The translations under genes were made by a program, and so were the position numbers. 64,000 nucleotides of DNA, from assembly GCA_903875575.1 (NCBI GenBank), contig CAIQWJ010000029.1, positions 1 through 64,000 of the forward strand, read 5' to 3'. The DNA is from an uncultured Acidobacteriia bacterium (lineage in GTDB: Bacteria > Acidobacteriota > Terriglobia > Bryobacterales > Bryobacteraceae). Positions within the stretch are counted from its first letter, which is position 1, and each line of letters starts with the position of its first letter. Of the stretch, positions 1 through 9,499 are shown one piece after another. A model generated the notes under the pieces. The model made no database searches. It was not told the origin of the DNA and was given only the letters and a program-made list of their open reading frames with translations.

Positions 1-169
1 CCCGAACTCCCGCCGCCGCGGCAGCTTTCGTCGGACCGGCTTTGGGAAATTTGCCAGGCGATCTTGCCTCCGGCTGATTCGATCACGTTTCCGAACATTT
101 TCATCTCCAGGAGTGCCCCGCACCTCGGGCCGTAGAGTTGACAATTAAATATTCGTTATAATGGGGCCT

Positions 170-1348
170 ATGCCCGCGAACCGCATCACGCGTCTGTTCC
201 TTGGCGGACTGGCTCTCATCCCGATGGCGGCCTTTGCCCAGTCGGTCCCGCTCGCGCAGGACAGTTACGTCGTACCGGGCACCTCCGCCAACTTCGGCCG
301 CCAGCAGTTCCTCGCCGTGGGCGGCTCCAACGCGAACCAGGCGCTGGTCCAGTTCGATCTCTCCACCCTGCCGAGTGGCACCACGGCAGCCAACATCAGC
401 AAGGCGACTCTTGTCCTGTTCTCGAAAACAGTGACCGCCGCCGGAACCGTCAATATTTCCCGCGCCAGCGGATCCTGGACCGAGCTCGGCGTCAACGGCA
501 ACAACGCTCCCTCGGCAGGAACGGCCGTCGCCAGCGGTGTCAGTGTGGTGACCTCCGGCTGGTACCTCTACGTGGAAGCCACCTCCGCGGTGCAGGCCTG
601 GCTCACCAGCCCGACGTCCAACAACGGCTTTATCATTACGGCCAACGACGGCGTCGTGAACGTGCTCTTCGATAGTAAGGAAAGTGCCACTACCAGCCAT
701 CCGGCCCAGTTGCTGATCACGCTCAGTTCGTCGGGCAGCACCGGAGCCACAGGTTCCACCGGAGTCTCAGGATCGACAGGCACCACTGGCTCGACGGGCG
801 CTACTGGTGCCACTGGCGCCACCGGATCGACAGGAGCTACCGGTGTCACCGGCGCAACCGGCGTGGGAACCCAGGGCAATACGGGTCCCGCAGGTTCCCC
901 TGGTGCCGCAGGACCCACCGGCCCCACCGGTACAACCGGTGCCGCTGGCGGCCAGACATCGGCCGCTAACCCCTCCGGAATTCCGTTTACTATCGTGGGG
1001 CACAACAGCGGGGCCGCCAATTGGGACCCCAGCGACAGCAATCAGAATGCTTCGATCGTTCCCACCGTCATGTCGCTTTCCACCACCGCATGCAAGCCGG
1101 CAATGACCATCTATTCATTCATGAGTGCCTCCACCACATTCACGTTGAATTCCGCATCGTTCGCTTCGGGATCATTAACAGGATCTGCCGGCTCCACCAT
1201 TCTGAGTTGTACGGCATCTGGCTATTCCAGCGGATCCCCCACCTCATGCACGGTGACGGCCGGAAGCAACGTCGCCGCCGCTACCCCCATGTACCTCACA
1301 TTCTCCGGAGGCACCGGAAGCGCCTTTGTGGCGTTTTCCTGCCAGTAG
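170..1348 (+). CDS. DNRLRE-like domain protein with collagen-like Gly-X-Thr/Ala repeats, secreted
   Basis: Signal-peptide-like N-terminus; DNRLRE-like region ([29 protein letters not shown]); G-A/S-T-G-triplet repeats ([19 protein letters not shown]...). ATG at 170 preferred over 161, which lies in a TATAAT box. Confidence 0.8.
   Translation: MPANRITRLFLGGLALIPMAAFAQSVPLAQDSYVVPGTSANFGRQQFLAVGGSNANQALVQFDLSTLPSGTTAANISKATLVLFSKTVTAAGTVNISRASGSWTELGVNGNNAPSAGTAVASGVSVVTSGWYLYVEATSAVQAWLTSPTSNNGFIITANDGVVNVLFDSKESATTSHPAQLLITLSSSGSTGATGSTGVSGSTGTTGSTGATGATGATGSTGATGVTGATGVGTQGNTGPAGSPGAAGPTGPTGTTGAAGGQTSAANPSGIPFTIVGHNSGAANWDPSDSNQNASIVPTVMSLSTTACKPAMTIYSFMSASTTFTLNSASFASGSLTGSAGSTILSCTASGYSSGSPTSCTVTAGSNVAAATPMYLTFSGGTGSAFVAFSCQ
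719..950 (+). repeat. Collagen-like triplet repeat (GXT/GXA/GXP) coding region
   Basis: Translation [43 protein letters not shown]...[23 protein letters not shown]. Confidence 0.85.
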
Positions 1349-1354
1349 CGCCGG

Positions 1355-4072
1355 CTACTGCCCCGCCCCAATACCCACGAATCCGGCCCAGTAGAACGGA
1401 TGCCGCCATGCGGGGTTCCGCAGCAGCTTCAGCTTCGCTTCCTGTAAGGCGCGCGCCGTCGTCTCCCCCTTCGCCAGCCCCTGATGCAGCCCGGTCATCA
1501 GCGTTGCCGTGGACCGCGAATCCACCTTCCACAAACTGGCAATCGTCGCCGGCGCACCCGCCACGAACAGCGCCCACGACATCCCCGCGATGCCCGCCCC
1601 GCTGCCACTCCCCCTCGCCGTCTCGCAGCCCGAAAGAATCACCAACCGCGCGTTGAGATGCAGATCCATAATCTCCCGCGCCTCCAGGTTACCGTCGTTC
1701 TGACTCCCACCCGATTTCGCCCCAGGCGCCATCGCAAGATACGAATAGAGCGGCTGCGCATCGTCGTAACTCCCATGCGATGCGATATGAATCACCGAAT
1801 AGCGGCTGCCGTCATCCCGCAGAGCCGCCTCGGTCGCCGCCGCCCCTGTCAATACTTTGCTGCGACCCGCCGCGTACAGCTTCCCGATTGCGTTCACCTC
1901 CGCCGCGGCCTCCGGCAGATCGCCGGTCGGATCGCCCAGTGCCAGCATCGTGGTTACCCCGCGACGTCGCGCACTTACCGAACGCATCCGGTCCAGTACC
2001 GTCGCCGAGGGCACATAGAACACCTCATAGCTCTCGGCTACGAACTTACCGCTGCCATCCTGCATCGCGTCGAACGGAATCTGCCAGACAGGGCCGTCGG
2101 GCGAAACAATCAGCCGGGTCACGTTGCTTAGATCCGTCTGCAGCGGCTTCACCAGCGCGTTGTAAAGCTCCCCGGCCAGCGCCCCGAAACCCAGATCGCG
2201 AGCCGCGATCTGGCCCCGCCACCTGGCCGCCATGCTCGCCAGTTTGTGCTCATCGATGGCCAACTGATGCACCCGTACGCTGGGTTTGCCACCCACCCGC
2301 CGGACCACGAACGCGTAAACCTCGCGTTCCCCTACCGAGTACGACACCATCGCCGTCTGCTCGTCCGGCAACAGCGCCGCCGCCCGCGCCATGCTGACTG
2401 GTTCCGGATCCGCCCGCCGCAACGCCAGTTCCGGGTGCGCCGCATAAACGCTCGTCCGGAAGCCCGAGTACTCGGATCGCAGCTTCTCCATCTGTGTGGT
2501 CAGTTGCGTCCGCTCCGCGGCCTTCGCCGAACGCACGCGCAGATTCATCTGGGCGAGCCGCGCCAGCAGGTCCTTGTTCCGTTGCGCCTCTTCCGGCGTC
2601 AGCAGCCTTGCCATCTCGGCGCGACCGGCGTTGAAATCGTCCAGCAGTACGCGGCTCTTCGACAACTCCGCATAACGGAAAGCCGCTGCCGTCTTCCTGT
2701 CCCCCACCTCCAGCGCAACCATGCCGTTGTACGCATAACGGGTGTTATCGGCAAAGTCGGCCTGCGTCGCTTCGTCGCCGGCCACTTTCAGCCGCATCTG
2801 TTCAAACAGCCCGATAGCCTTCAGATACTCCGCGCGCGCTTTGTCGGTCAGCTTCTCCACACGGTAAATGTCGCCCTGCGCCATCGTCAGGTGCATCATG
2901 GCCCGCCAGTCGCCCGCCTCTTCCGCCAGCCCCTTTACCTGATCCACCTGGGCCTGCGCGTCCAGCGGCCGTAGCAGCTGGACGTAGACCGCCGCTTCAA
3001 ACAGATGCGCCAGCGTTTTACCGCTCCCGTCGCCCGCTTTCTCCGCCAGCGCAATGCCCTGCTCCAGATAGTCGAGCGCTTTCGTGAAATCTCCCCGCTC
3101 CTGCGCTACCAGCCCGAGGTTCATTGTCGATCCTGCGCGGATATCGTCATCCTGAGGGCTGTGCGCCACCTCCAGCGACTGGCGAAAGTAACGCTCCGCC
3201 TGATCCAGCCGATCCTGCACCAGCGCCAGTTCGCCAAGGTTCTGATAGGCCGAGGCCAGCCGCGCATTCGGCCCCTGCTGGAGCTTGATCGCAAGGCTGC
3301 GTTCCAGATAGCCGGCCGCTGAGTCGTAATCGAAGACATGACGCGCCGCTACCCCCAGATTGTTCAGGACGGCGGCCTGACCGCTCAGATTCTTCAGCTT
3401 CTCCGCGATGGCCAGTGCCTTCGTCAGATAGGCGATCGCAGCCCGATGGTTCCCATTGAACGTCGCCGACCCACCCGCCGCCGAGTACGCGCGGCCCAGC
3501 ACCAGTTCATTCCCGCTCGCCGTGGCCAGTTCCACCGCCTGAACCCCGGCGTTAAAGCTCTCTTCGTATTGCCCGACGCTGTTTAGCGACTGGGAGAGCG
3601 ATGTGGCGGTGTTAGCGGCCTCAACCAGCTCCGTCGGCTGATCATGGCCTGGAGCGATCTGAATGGCCAGCGCCTTCCGGGAAAGCGCGATGGCATCCTG
3701 AAACTCACCCTGCCGTCCGCGGACAAAGCCCAGTTCCGACAGGACCAGCGCTTCCACGTCGGCGTCGCCGATGCCGGAGGCGATCCCCTGATCGAGCCGC
3801 AACAAAGATTCGGCACCGGCCATATCTTTGGACTCTCGCTTGACGGCCTCCGCGATGAGTGCCTGCACCAGCCCCGGCGACCATTCGCTCCGATGGGTAG
3901 CAGCCTCACCTGCAGGCGAGGCTGCTGCTGCGATGCCGGCAGCCAGCGCCTTCTGTGCCTCGGTCGGCGTGGGCGGCGCAGCGACGGCAACGCCGACAAG
4001 ACACCCGGCCGCCAGTACGCGCAGGACGAGACACGCGATCTCGTCTCTGATGCCTCTTCGGTTCGCGTGCAT
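1355..4072 (-). CDS. TPR-repeat protein with C-terminal CHAT (caspase-like) protease domain
   Basis: TPR-like repeats; CHAT-like catalytic motifs VIHIASHGSYDD and LVILSGCETARG; hydrophobic N-terminus. Start 4072 preferred to 4132 (GATAAT box 6 nt upstream). Confidence 0.85.
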   Translation of the reverse strand: MHANRRGIRDEIACLVLRVLAAGCLVGVAVAAPPTPTEAQKALAAGIAAAASPAGEAATHRSEWSPGLVQALIAEAVKRESKDMAGAESLLRLDQGIASGIGDADVEALVLSELGFVRGRQGEFQDAIALSRKALAIQIAPGHDQPTELVEAANTATSLSQSLNSVGQYEESFNAGVQAVELATASGNELVLGRAYSAAGGSATFNGNHRAAIAYLTKALAIAEKLKNLSGQAAVLNNLGVAARHVFDYDSAAGYLERSLAIKLQQGPNARLASAYQNLGELALVQDRLDQAERYFRQSLEVAHSPQDDDIRAGSTMNLGLVAQERGDFTKALDYLEQGIALAEKAGDGSGKTLAHLFEAAVYVQLLRPLDAQAQVDQVKGLAEEAGDWRAMMHLTMAQGDIYRVEKLTDKARAEYLKAIGLFEQMRLKVAGDEATQADFADNTRYAYNGMVALEVGDRKTAAAFRYAELSKSRVLLDDFNAGRAEMARLLTPEEAQRNKDLLARLAQMNLRVRSAKAAERTQLTTQMEKLRSEYSGFRTSVYAAHPELALRRADPEPVSMARAAALLPDEQTAMVSYSVGEREVYAFVVRRVGGKPSVRVHQLAIDEHKLASMAARWRGQIAARDLGFGALAGELYNALVKPLQTDLSNVTRLIVSPDGPVWQIPFDAMQDGSGKFVAESYEVFYVPSATVLDRMRSVSARRRGVTTMLALGDPTGDLPEAAAEVNAIGKLYAAGRSKVLTGAAATEAALRDDGSRYSVIHIASHGSYDDAQPLYSYLAMAPGAKSGGSQNDGNLEAREIMDLHLNARLVILSGCETARGSGSGAGIAGMSWALFVAGAPATIASLWKVDSRSTATLMTGLHQGLAKGETTARALQEAKLKLLRNPAWRHPFYWAGFVGIGAGQ

Positions 4073-4202
4073 CCATCCATTATCGCGCCCCAGCCCAGCA
4101 CCCGACAGCCCCCATCGGTTAACGCCCGCCACCTGCTGCCGCTAGTCCCGCAGCAGCCAACCACCCCGTGACCACTCGACGACACCGCGCGCCCCGATTG
4201 CC

Positions 4203-4402
4203 GTGAGCCTCCCCTCACCACCCCCCTGCGTGAGCCGACCACCCACCCCGATTGGCGTAAACCGGCCTCGCCCCGCCGCCCTGGCGCGAACCGCCCCCCA
4301 CACCACCCCCCAGCGTGAGCCGAACACCCACACCACCCCCCTGCGTGAGCCGACCCTTCACCACCACCCTGGCGCGAGCCGACCACGCCCAACCGCCGTC
4401 AC
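4203..4402. repeat. Degenerate intergenic tandem repeat, about 7 units of 27-30 bp
   Basis: Units start at 4203, 4230, 4257, 4286, 4315, 4345 and 4374, each opening with GTGAGCC, GTAAACC or GCGARCC and ending in a C-rich tract (CACCACCCCCCTGC). Confidence 0.85.
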
Positions 4403-4489
4403 AGCCGAACTTCCGGAAAATGTAAACCTGTGTCTGGCAATCCCCGGCTTGCCACAGTTTTCGGCTAATATTGGATCGGGCCGAAACGA

Positions 4490-6007
4490 ATGAGACTACC
4501 GATTGCGATATCCCGACTTAACCGCATTGCGTGGCTGTCCGCCCTTGCCTTGGCTGGCTGCCTGTCCGCCGCCACCTCAGTCGACCCTGCAACCGGAACA
4601 GCGGATCAGTTCTTCGGCGTCGACAAAGTCTATGCGTTTCACCTGACGATGACGGCTGAGCAGTACAACAAACTGGAACCACCCGGAGGAGGCGGCATGG
4701 CCCGACCTGGCGTTTCTGGAGACGATCGTTATCCCGCGTCCACCGCTTCTCTGGAATTCGAGGGCCGCACCTGGGGTACCTTGACCCTGCGGTACAAAGG
4801 CAATTCCAGCTACCGTTCGGCAGGTGCGCTGAAACGTCCCCTCAAGCTGGAGTTCCAGGGGGCGGGAGACACCAAAGATAAAGACCGCACGTTCTTTGGG
4901 ATGGCGAAAATCAACCTGAATAACAACGCTATGGACGCGAGCCAGATGCGGGAAGCTCTCGGCTATGAAGTATTCCGGCGTGAGGGCGTGCCCGCGGCGC
5001 GAACAGCGTTCGCCAAACTTTACATCACCGTGCCCGGCAGGTATGACAACCAGTACGCGGGGCTTTACACCGTAGTGGAACAGATCGACCAGACGTTCTT
5101 CAAAGACCGCTTCGGCAAGAAGGCCGGACCAGTGGTGAAGCCCGAGGGCCTCAGTGGCATGCCCTATCTGGGCGAAGACTGGAACGCCTGGCTGGTGCGC
5201 TATGGCGCGAAGTCCACCGATAAGATCAACCCGGAAGACGCGAACAGATTCATGGCGTTCGTGAAATTCGTCAATCAGGCGTCAGACGAAGATTTCGCGA
5301 AGCACATCGGGGAGTATGTCGACGTTGACGAGTTCCTCCACTTCCTCGCTGTGGAAGTTGCGCTGGTGAATCTGGACAGTCCGCTCGGCATGAACCACAA
5401 TTACTACATCACCGTGAACCCGAAAACGCAGAAAGTCACGTGGATCCCCTGGGATCTCAACCTGGCGTTCGGTGGCTTTGGCGGCGGGGGGCGCGGCGGA
5501 GGAGGCGGCAATCCGCCACAGGATCTCAGTGTCAACCGACCGGCCGCCAAAGGACAAATGCCGCTGGCGGACCGGTTACTGGCCATACCGGAAGTACTCG
5601 CACGTTACGACGAAATTGTGCGGACTCTGGTGACGAAGAACTTCACGGAAAAGCGCGTAAGCGAGCTGATGGAACTCATGGCGGGAGCGATACGTTCGTC
5701 CGTGAAGACCGATACGGCAGTGTCCTACGCGCAGTTCGAACGCCATATGGCTACGGACCCTTCCACCGTGACGCTGGTGGATGCTGCGCCGGTGAATAAC
5801 AGCTTCCCGGGTGGTGGCGGCTTTGGTGGGCGCGGCGGCGGACGGGGTGGCCCGGGCAACAATGCGCCTCCGCTTCGACAGTTCATACCGCTGCGAATTG
5901 AGTCGGTGCTGGAACAACTGGATGGTAAGCGCGAGGGGTTTACGTCCTCCGGCAGAGGTGGCGGGCGCGGCGGGTTTGGCGGACCGCGCGGCGGCTTCGG
6001 CAACTAG
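4490..6007 (+). CDS. CotH kinase-like protein with Gly-rich insertions
   Basis: FEGRTWGTLTLRYKGNSSYR, LNNNAMDASQMREALGYEVFRREGVPAARTAFAKLYI, WIPWDLNLAFGG; Gly/Arg-rich loop and C-terminus. Confidence 0.85.
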   Translation: MRLPIAISRLNRIAWLSALALAGCLSAATSVDPATGTADQFFGVDKVYAFHLTMTAEQYNKLEPPGGGGMARPGVSGDDRYPASTASLEFEGRTWGTLTLRYKGNSSYRSAGALKRPLKLEFQGAGDTKDKDRTFFGMAKINLNNNAMDASQMREALGYEVFRREGVPAARTAFAKLYITVPGRYDNQYAGLYTVVEQIDQTFFKDRFGKKAGPVVKPEGLSGMPYLGEDWNAWLVRYGAKSTDKINPEDANRFMAFVKFVNQASDEDFAKHIGEYVDVDEFLHFLAVEVALVNLDSPLGMNHNYYITVNPKTQKVTWIPWDLNLAFGGFGGGGRGGGGGNPPQDLSVNRPAAKGQMPLADRLLAIPEVLARYDEIVRTLVTKNFTEKRVSELMELMAGAIRSSVKTDTAVSYAQFERHMATDPSTVTLVDAAPVNNSFPGGGGFGGRGGGRGGPGNNAPPLRQFIPLRIESVLEQLDGKREGFTSSGRGGGRGGFGGPRGGFGN

Positions 6008-6025
6008 CCTGGATATGATGGGCGG

Positions 6026-7237
6026 GTGTCTGCCACCCTTCCACGCCTTCGCTTTGACCTTGACATCATGCCCTCGCCCGTAGAGGACCGCCCCGGTCTT
6101 CTGATGCGCGACTCCCTGCATTATTCGGACTCCGTGCTGATCATTCCTCCGCATCTGATCGACTGCCTGTCATTATTCGACGGGCAGCACACCGAGCGGG
6201 ATCTGCATGACCTGCTCTATCGGATGTCGGGCGATCTTCGGGCAGGTGAAGCGGGCGATCAGTTGACGGCTGCGCTCACTCGCAGCGGTTTTCTGCAGGA
6301 TGAGGCCTTCGCGACGATTCGCGAAGCGAGACACAGAGAGTTTGCGGAGGCTCCGTCGCGCGTCCCGGCTCACGCAGGTACAGGCTATCCCGACAATACC
6401 GAGGAGTTGAATCTGGTAATGCGGCACTGGATGGGCGAGCCGGGCGAAGGCGACGCTGAAGTGATGGGAATTGCTGCGCCGCACGTCAGCCCTGAGGGCG
6501 GGTACGAATCGTACCGGGCTGCGTACTCAAAGCTGGGGCAACAGATGCGAGAGAAGACTTTCGTGGTACTGGGGACATCACATTACGGCGCGCCGGACAA
6601 ATTCGGCCTGACCCGCAAGCCATACGTCACGCCGTTTGGCGCGGCAAAGACGAATATCGCGCTGGTGGATGAACTGGCCGGCGCGGCTGATGAGGCGATC
6701 GGGATGGAAGATTATTGCCACTCCGTGGAGCATTCCATCGAGTTTCAGGTGGTCTTCCTGCAATCGATCTTCGGGCCGGATATACAGGTACTGCCGATCC
6801 TTTGCGGGTCCTACTTTCGCAGCATTTACGGAGGCGGGATGCCGGAGGATGAGGACAGCGTGAAGCGTTTCCTCGGTTCGCTGGGCGAAATCGCGGAACG
6901 GGAGAAGGATCGTCTGTGCTGGGTGCTGGGAGTCGACATGGCGCACATGGGGGTTCGCTATGGCGACGAGTTTGCCGCGCTGGCGGATGCCGATGAGATG
7001 CTCGCGGTAGGCGGGCGGGATCGCCAGCGGATGGACCGTATCGCAGAGGGGGATTCGGCTGGTTTCTGGGATCTGGTGCGGGAGAATCGGGACGATCTGA
7101 AGTGGTGCGGATCTTCGCCGTTCTATACGTTCATGAAGGTCTGCCCGCAGGCGCGGGGCAGACTGGAGCGCTACGAACAGTGGAATATCGACGAGCAGAG
7201 CGTGGTCAGCTTCGCCGGGATGTCCTTTCGACGGTGA
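6026..7237 (+). CDS. MEMO1 / AmmeMemoRadiSam system protein B family, with N-terminal extension
   Basis: MGIAAPHVSPEGGYESYRAAYSKL, VVLGTSHYGA, CHSVEHSIEFQVVFLQSIFG typical of the MEMO1 family; about 130-aa N-terminal extension. Confidence 0.88.
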   Translation: MSATLPRLRFDLDIMPSPVEDRPGLLMRDSLHYSDSVLIIPPHLIDCLSLFDGQHTERDLHDLLYRMSGDLRAGEAGDQLTAALTRSGFLQDEAFATIREARHREFAEAPSRVPAHAGTGYPDNTEELNLVMRHWMGEPGEGDAEVMGIAAPHVSPEGGYESYRAAYSKLGQQMREKTFVVLGTSHYGAPDKFGLTRKPYVTPFGAAKTNIALVDELAGAADEAIGMEDYCHSVEHSIEFQVVFLQSIFGPDIQVLPILCGSYFRSIYGGGMPEDEDSVKRFLGSLGEIAEREKDRLCWVLGVDMAHMGVRYGDEFAALADADEMLAVGGRDRQRMDRIAEGDSAGFWDLVRENRDDLKWCGSSPFYTFMKVCPQARGRLERYEQWNIDEQSVVSFAGMSFRR

Positions 7238-7246
7238 GCGGACGGG

Positions 7247-8137
7247 CTACCGCGGGCCGGGACCGCTGCGCACAATGGCCTGGCTGACAACCGCGGGCGG
7301 CGCGATGAGCTTTGCGGGCATCAGTTGCGCAGTTCCTGTCGGCGTCGGGTTGAAGGTACTGAAATACACCCAGTTCAGGATGTCGTGGTTCTCGAAGCCT
7401 CCTCCTGTGCCGGCTGAGAGGCCTACAGCAGCATCCGGTGCGTAGTTAAGCAGGGCCGGGAGCGAAAGAGGAAGGTCTATCAGATCCGCCGGACGCGTTG
7501 TGGAGCTATCGGCGAGGGCAACATGGACGTGGCTGCCATCGTAGTCGATCCAGACCGACCAGACATCACCGTTGGACATGCAGCCAACAATGCCGGCCGG
7601 GAGACTGCAGTTGGCCACGCCGAGGGGAGTCCGGCTGACCAGATTCTCTTTGGTGCCGTCGGTCTGAATGTTGACGCGGTTGTTATTGATTTCGCCCTCG
7701 TTCCGGTAGGTATCAAACCGGATGCTGATACTGTGACCGATGCCGTCGTACCCGGTGGTGCCACCGGTGATGCCGAGATTGGGCAAGCCTTTTTCGCGAA
7801 TGATGAATGCGATGCCATCGGCCGGCGCGAGGCCCCCCGGATTGGTGATTCGGAACTGGAAGAAGGTACTGAAAGTATCGGCAGACAGCTGGAACGGAAC
7901 GGGTTGGGCAGCGAAGGCACTGCCTGCGGAGCAGCAGGCCGCGGGGGTCAGCCGGAGGACGTTGCCGTCGCTGGTCCGGGTGGTAGAGGCGGTGCCATTG
8001 ATCGACAGGCCCGTGGTAACCGAGAAATCCGGATACGAGAGAACCTGCGCAGACGCGGCAATTGTCCCCAGGGAGAGGAGCCCCACGACTCGAACTGTCG
8101 AAAACCCGGGCCGGAAGCGCTTGGCGATGGAACTCAT
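7247..8137 (-). CDS. L-type (legume-like) lectin domain secreted protein
   Basis: ADGIAFIIREKGLPNLGITGGTTGYDGIGHSISIRFDTY...NNNRVNIQTDG; signal-peptide-like N-terminus. Confidence 0.75.
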   Translation of the reverse strand: MSSIAKRFRPGFSTVRVVGLLSLGTIAASAQVLSYPDFSVTTGLSINGTASTTRTSDGNVLRLTPAACCSAGSAFAAQPVPFQLSADTFSTFFQFRITNPGGLAPADGIAFIIREKGLPNLGITGGTTGYDGIGHSISIRFDTYRNEGEINNNRVNIQTDGTKENLVSRTPLGVANCSLPAGIVGCMSNGDVWSVWIDYDGSHVHVALADSSTTRPADLIDLPLSLPALLNYAPDAAVGLSAGTGGGFENHDILNWVYFSTFNPTPTGTAQLMPAKLIAPPAVVSQAIVRSGPGPR

Positions 8138-8255
8138 ATTATGATTATGCGCTTCTTAGGGCCTTACAAGGCACAAATTGCGAAGTGTCTCGGTTTCGGG
8201 GAAACCCTGACGCTATCCGGTCGCGTGATAGCATGAAAAATTCCCCCCTCCTGTA

Positions 8256-9497
8256 ATGATTCGAGCCGTAAAAGGAACCCGGGACTTATTGCCTCCGGAC
8301 ACCGCTGTGTGGAACCGGGTAGAGCAATGCGCCCGCGAGGTTTTCCGTGCCTACAATTATCACGAGATCAGGACGCCCATTCTGGAAGAAGAGCAGCTCT
8401 TCGCGCGGGGCGTCGGAGCCGATACGGATATTGTTTCCAAGGAGATGTACGCCTTTGAGGACCGCGATGGCTCGCGGCTGGTGCTGCGGCCTGAGAATAC
8501 GGCTTCGGTGATTCGCGCCTACATCGAGCATCGGCTGGACCAACGGCCCGGCGTGCAGAAGCTCTACTACATTGGTCCAATGTTCCGGCGCGAGCGTCCA
8601 CAGAAGGGCCGCTACCGTCAGTTCTTCCAGATCGGCGCTGAGGCGATCGGGTCCGATTCGCCGTTTGTGGATGCCGAAGTGATCGAGATGGTCTCGGAAA
8701 TGCTCACCAGAACGGGGTTGAGCGGATTCACGTTGCTGATCAATTCCGTGGGCTGTCAGAATTGCCGGCCGCAGTTCGTCGAGAAGCTGCGTGCGGCGTT
8801 GCAGCCGATCGCCGCACAACTCTGTACAGATTGCCAGCGGCGCGCGGAGACGAATCCTCTGAGGGTACTGGATTGCAAGGTACCGGAAGATCAGGCGCTG
8901 ATCGGGCAGTTGCCTTCGATCCTGGATAGTCTGTGCGAAGTCTGCGCGCCACATTTTGAGCACGTGCGGACGTATCTGACGGATCGCGGCATTCCCTTCG
9001 AAGTGAAGCCACGGCTGGTGCGAGGGCTCGATTACTACATGCGCACCACTTTTGAAGTGACGCACGGGGATCTGGGCGCACAGAATTCGGTATTGGGCGG
9101 CGGGCGCTACGACGGGCTGGCGGAATCGCTGGGGTCGAACATCCATTCGCCGGGGATCGGGTTTTCGATCGGCGAAGACCGGCTGGTAATGACGGTGGCA
9201 CAGAGCGAGGCGGCGACGCTCGACGTATTTATCGCGCATTTAGGCGAGGCGGCGCTGCGCCATGCGGGTATTCTGGCGCGCGACCTGCGGCGCGAGGGCA
9301 TTTCTGTGGAAGTGGCCGCGAATCTCAAGCTGAAGCGCGCCATGGAATTGGCGAATAAGGCTGGCGCGCGGTATGCCCTTATTCTGGGCGACGACGAAAT
9401 TGCGGCGGGTGTTTATTCGTTGAAGGACATGAAAACAACGGAACAGCACCGGGTGACGCGGGAACAAATTTTTGACAGGATTGGAAACAGGAATTGA
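8256..9497 (+). CDS. hisS: Histidine--tRNA ligase
   Basis: Class II aaRS motifs: [51 protein letters not shown]. Confidence 0.98.
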   Translation: MIRAVKGTRDLLPPDTAVWNRVEQCAREVFRAYNYHEIRTPILEEEQLFARGVGADTDIVSKEMYAFEDRDGSRLVLRPENTASVIRAYIEHRLDQRPGVQKLYYIGPMFRRERPQKGRYRQFFQIGAEAIGSDSPFVDAEVIEMVSEMLTRTGLSGFTLLINSVGCQNCRPQFVEKLRAALQPIAAQLCTDCQRRAETNPLRVLDCKVPEDQALIGQLPSILDSLCEVCAPHFEHVRTYLTDRGIPFEVKPRLVRGLDYYMRTTFEVTHGDLGAQNSVLGGGRYDGLAESLGSNIHSPGIGFSIGEDRLVMTVAQSEAATLDVFIAHLGEAALRHAGILARDLRREGISVEVAANLKLKRAMELANKAGARYALILGDDEIAAGVYSLKDMKTTEQHRVTREQIFDRIGNRN

Positions 9498-9499
9498 CC

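Noticed and set aside
1-135. End of a neighbouring gene, plus strand (PELPPPRQLSSDRLWEICQAILPPA...) or minus strand (MKMFGNVIESAGGKIAWQ... from 104)
   Set aside because: Too short and truncated by the window edge; the two strands give conflicting readings.
138-162. Canonical sigma70 promoter TTGACA/TATAAT
   Set aside because: The two hexamers are separated by only 13 bp, so TTGACA is unlikely to be the -35; only the -10 is retained.
719-950. Non-coding tandem repeat
   Set aside because: The repeat is explained by in-frame collagen-like Gly-X-Y codons.
4142-4392. Small minus-strand ORFs over the intergenic repeat
   Set aside because: Low-complexity Gly/Arg translation of the repeat, no start signals.
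4203-4402. CRISPR array
   Set aside because: Units are contiguous and degenerate with no spacers; no cas genes nearby.
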